Positions 60,493 through 64,000 of a DNA stretch of 64,000 nucleotides are shown piece after piece. Where the stretch lies: assembly GCA_023846275.1 (NCBI GenBank), contig CM043865.1, positions 7,614,068-7,678,067 on the forward strand. The letters are read 5' to 3'. The DNA is from Vanilla planifolia (lineage: Eukaryota > Streptophyta > Magnoliopsida > Asparagales > Orchidaceae). Each line of letters begins with the position of its first letter. The stretch's first letter is position 1. Position numbers and translations under genes: made by a program. The notes under the pieces were generated by a model. The model had not been told where the DNA came from and did not search any database. It saw only the letters and a program-made list of their open reading frames with translations.

Positions 60493-63400
60493 ATGATTCT
60501 TGGTTTCTAGTTAGGAAACTTAGAATGGCTTGGTTTAAGGTATTAGAAGAAGACTAAGTTGGTTAGAGATATAATCAGCTATCAAAAGGATTAGGTATAG
60601 TTAACAGTGTTAAGATTAAAGAAAGATTTTAAGATTTCATAATTAATTATTAATAAGATTTAAAAAGGAGACTTGAAGTGCTTAAATAAGATTATGTAAG
60701 ATAATCTTAGTTCTTAGAATTAAGATTAAAAACTTAAGAATAATTTATAAGAAAAAATTTAAAATAGATAAATGGTCCTAAAGTTGGACGGAGGTAATAC
60801 CATTTGATAAGCTTTTATGTACACTATAAGTAAAGGTTTTAAATAGTTAAGCTCTTAATCAAGACCTTGAGAAAATGTAAGAGAGCTTAAAATAAGACTT
60901 AGAGATATACTAGGTTTAGCTAATGAATTAATAAGGTAAATGTTAGCTAGACCCTTGGGTTGACCAAGTTTTTTGGATAAGACTATGAGTGACCATAATC
61001 AGACTTTTAAGCTATTGGATGATGCCCTAAAGAGTGATTTAGGAGATATGTAGTAGCTCAAGAGATGTCTTATAATGGATATTATAACTTCAAGTTGTCT
61101 TTGAGACATAAAGTTTATTAGTAAAACTTGTATAAACTTAGATTTAATTGTAATAATAATCAGCTATATATTAAACCTAAGTATAAAAATAAAGACTATG
61201 TGTACATTAAGGATAGCATAGAAAGGAAAATCCTAGACAAAATCAAGATAAAATTAAATATGAGAAAAATAAGTTAAGGTATTTCAGATAATTAAAATAA
61301 GATTTACTAAAAATATAAAGATATCTAGATAATTATTAGTAACCCTATATGATTGAAATAAGACTTAGGATTAAAATCCAACATTTTATCAATAAAAAAA
61401 GAATCATAAATAATAAATTTAAGATTATAAGAAACCTTGATTTATTAAATTGTTGGTTAAGTTGATAATTCCCTATGTATTAGATTCAAGCTAAAGAATC
61501 TTAATAATGCTAGATAGTGATAAATTAGAGTTTACAAGATGCTATAAGTCATGAATGTGATTTGATTTGATGAAGACTTGATCTAGTGGACTTTTGCTTA
61601 TGCATTCTTATCTAAGAGGTAGACATATTAGTTATTCTACTCTAACTTGAAAGTGATAATTACACATGGTTAGTTGAGTCTATAAGAAGAATGCTAGATC
61701 ATGTGATAAGAATCTTTAGGGTTGGCTAAAAGCTATTTTATAAATAGTCTTATGAGAGAATAGTTGTACATTTAGTATCTTAGAAAACAAATGATGTGCT
61801 ATGATTATAGTAAGGAGTATATATGATTCTTGAGGATTCTTAAAACCTTCTTGGTTTGACTCATGTGATTGGTATTACATAATAAATGTTGGATTATATA
61901 TTGTGATAAGAGTATGAAGTTTTGTTATAGTTCTTTTAGTATGAAGAATATATTAGATTAGTAAAAGGATATTAAGTAACTAGTTCGTGACATTATAAGG
62001 TTTGTATTAACTTAGTCAATAGATAGTGATATACTTATGGGAATTATTATTCGTTGTTATTTATTTACATGATTTAGTTTATTATTGTATACATATTTTT
62101 TGTTTATTATATATTAGTTTTAAAATATAATTAAAAAATTTCTTATTGAGCTTCATTGCTTACTTTTACATTTTTATTGGATCATTGAACTAATAGTTGT
62201 GTAAGAGTCAGGCTTTAGATAATTAGAGTTGTGCAACAATTAAATTATATTTTTTTACATTCTATTAGTGGAAATAATAATAAAATTGTTATTTTATATG
62301 TTTCTTAGTTGTATTATTGATGAACATAAAATTATTTTGGATTATTATATTTGAACTTTGCGGTTGTTTAATTATCTTTTTTTTGTTAAGTCTAGTAGTA
62401 TGTATCATTATTTAAATATATTATAAAAATTATGTATTAATAAATAATGTGTATACATAAGTTTCGAGAGATGTATATTTACAAAGAAGACCTAAACATA
62501 TTATGCTTTAAAAAATAATATACAATCCTTTAGTATTAGGTTTTATATATTTCTCTTAATGCACTTTTTATTCACCTACATATTATCTAATTTAAATTAG
62601 ACATATTATGTATTAATAATAACATATTTTGTGTTCAGCTTTATATTTTTTAAATTCTCTCAAGCACACACTCTACTTATAACATACCAAATCAAGTAAA
62701 CTAAACATATATGCAATTAATATCATATTATACATAAGTCACGAACTTGAGAGAATTTAATATGATAAAATAAAATATATTATACATTAGCAGATAACAT
62801 ACCACACATTAAGTGTGTTTTTTATAACTTTGAAAAATATTTTTTCTTAAAATGTTCTACTTAATTAAGTATTGAATGGTGAAGTTATCTATACAATGCT
62901 AATAAATTTTAAGAAAACACATGATTTATAAGGGAATGTAATGAGAGTATGCAAGACGACTACTAAAAATATATGATAAAAAATGCCACATGTATATTAA
63001 TATAGGTTTTAATATTCAAACTAATTGAAGTAAAATAAATGATGCTCGTGACAACTAACTACTACACCATTAAGAGCAAGGTTCATTGATAGCTATAATA
63101 ATGTGAAATTCTTTAACCTTAATAATCTCCTATGATAAAGTATATTGCTAAAATATCTCACTTAAACATTATTTTTTAATATTCATAAGAAAAAAAATTC
63201 AAAAAACATAACATTAGCAAATGATTATATATAATTTTATTATCATCAAATTTTTACATAAAACCATATGGTTAATAAAAGAATGCATAATCTTTGTCAA
63301 CATAAAAATCTTCCTTTATAATTTTTGAAAATTAGGTTAAACTAGTTAACACTAAGGTGTTTATAAGATAACACTAAAGATAAAATATTTAACAAGCTAC

Positions 63401-63699
63401 AACATCTCAAGTAACTTGTATAAACAATGACTAATAGTGCAATCCATGATTCGCTCGAATAATTCCTATTGATCATTTCATGTGGTCCAACTTGTACTAA
63501 GTTGAGAGAAGACCACCTAAAGCAATTATATTGATTGCTTATGGTAATGCAATCTAGTAATTATTTGTGAAAAATATAGCTGATCCTATACACCTTGTAA
63601 ATTGATCTAAATTCATGATGCTCTAGGCCTTATTTATCAAAATTTTTAACCAAAAGCCCAGTTAATTTTTAACCTACGATCCTCTCTTTGGCCCCAAGT
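60493..63699. other. AT-rich stretch, no recognised features
   Basis: Short frames only. The wording (AAGATTAAG, AATAAGATTTA) is low-complexity, and I see no transposon domain or RNA gene. Confidence 0.35.
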
Positions 63700-64000
63700 T
63701 AAATTAACAATTTCTTTACACGTTTATCTAAATGGCAATCTGCCGACTTCCCACGGCGCGCTTTGCTGTGAAGAGGACGAGAACACGAGCAAACTGATAT
63801 GGTTTTGGCTACCACTTGGTGGTCCCGTCTGCTAGAATAGGGACTGGAGGAAATACCAGGGATTTTAAACCGAAGAGAAGTTTAAGTCTGGGACATAGGG
63901 TTTGAAAGAAAACAGGATTACCTATGGGTGAGTGGTTCATTAATCTATGAACGCTAGATTAGTTGTTAATTTTATTTGAAGGGCAAAATAGCAGTTCGGA
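63700..64000. other. GC-shifted sequence at window edge, possible gene flank
   Basis: From about 63740 the composition changes to higher GC (CCGACTTCCCACGGCGCGC). It is non-repetitive, with no long frame. It resembles the promoter or leader of a gene that lies outside the window. The strand is undetermined. Confidence 0.25.

Noticed and set aside
1..64000. CRISPR arrays, bacterial operons, riboswitches, rRNA or tRNA genes
   Set aside because: The window is plant nuclear DNA; no regularly spaced identical short repeats, no rRNA words and no tRNA cloverleaf were found by eye.

Overview
The window is nuclear DNA of a flowering plant. It carries spliced genes with GT-AG introns (and one GC-AG intron), a chloroplast-targeted light-harvesting-like protein, a plant SULTR-type transporter and a plant-only DVL peptide gene. 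Most of the remaining sequence is very AT-rich and consists of old, stop-riddled LTR and LINE retrotransposons. No species call is made.

Only four host genes can be supported. (1) A minus-strand first exon at about 4.57-4.73 kb belongs to a conserved plant protein of unknown function; its other exons are not visible. (2) OHP2, a one-helix chlorophyll-binding-type protein, is on the plus strand with two exons (19.35-19.75 and 22.69-22.80 kb). (3) A complete group 3 SULTR anion transporter is on the minus strand, 28.47-25.12 kb. Its 13 exons join in phase to 663 codons. It converges on OHP2 across about 2.3 kb. (4) A 56-residue DVL/ROTUNDIFOLIA-like peptide gene lies on the minus strand at 49.33-49.16 kb, inside a small GC-rich island.

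The rest is transposon-derived or unassigned. A plus-strand Ty3/gypsy remnant (5.17-8.61 kb) is interrupted by a younger, GC-rich minus-strand LINE 3' end with a zf-RVT-like region and an RNase H domain (6.76-8.41 kb). A second plus-strand gypsy pol lies at 32.25-34.69 kb. A minus-strand gypsy with gag zinc knuckle, RT and integrase lies at 57.6-54.4 kb. LINE endonuclease remains are at 42.6-41.8 kb (minus) and LINE reverse transcriptase remains at 47.88-48.45 kb (plus). A composite of poly(A), a GC-rich 50-bp repeat and an LTR-like promoter lies at 42.61-43.7 kb. Several local duplications stand out: 290 bp at 2.19 kb, 51 bp at 17.45 kb, 164 bp at 22.22 kb, 118 bp at 31.21 kb, about 103 bp at 46.14 kb and 193 bp at 60.10 kb. 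The long AT-rich stretches between are probably LTR and internal debris, but no LTR pair could be bounded by eye.

The genes do not form a functional cluster: OHP2 acts in photosystem assembly, SULTR3 in anion transport and DVL in organ-shape signalling. The small DVL gene is the feature most easily missed by automated annotation.
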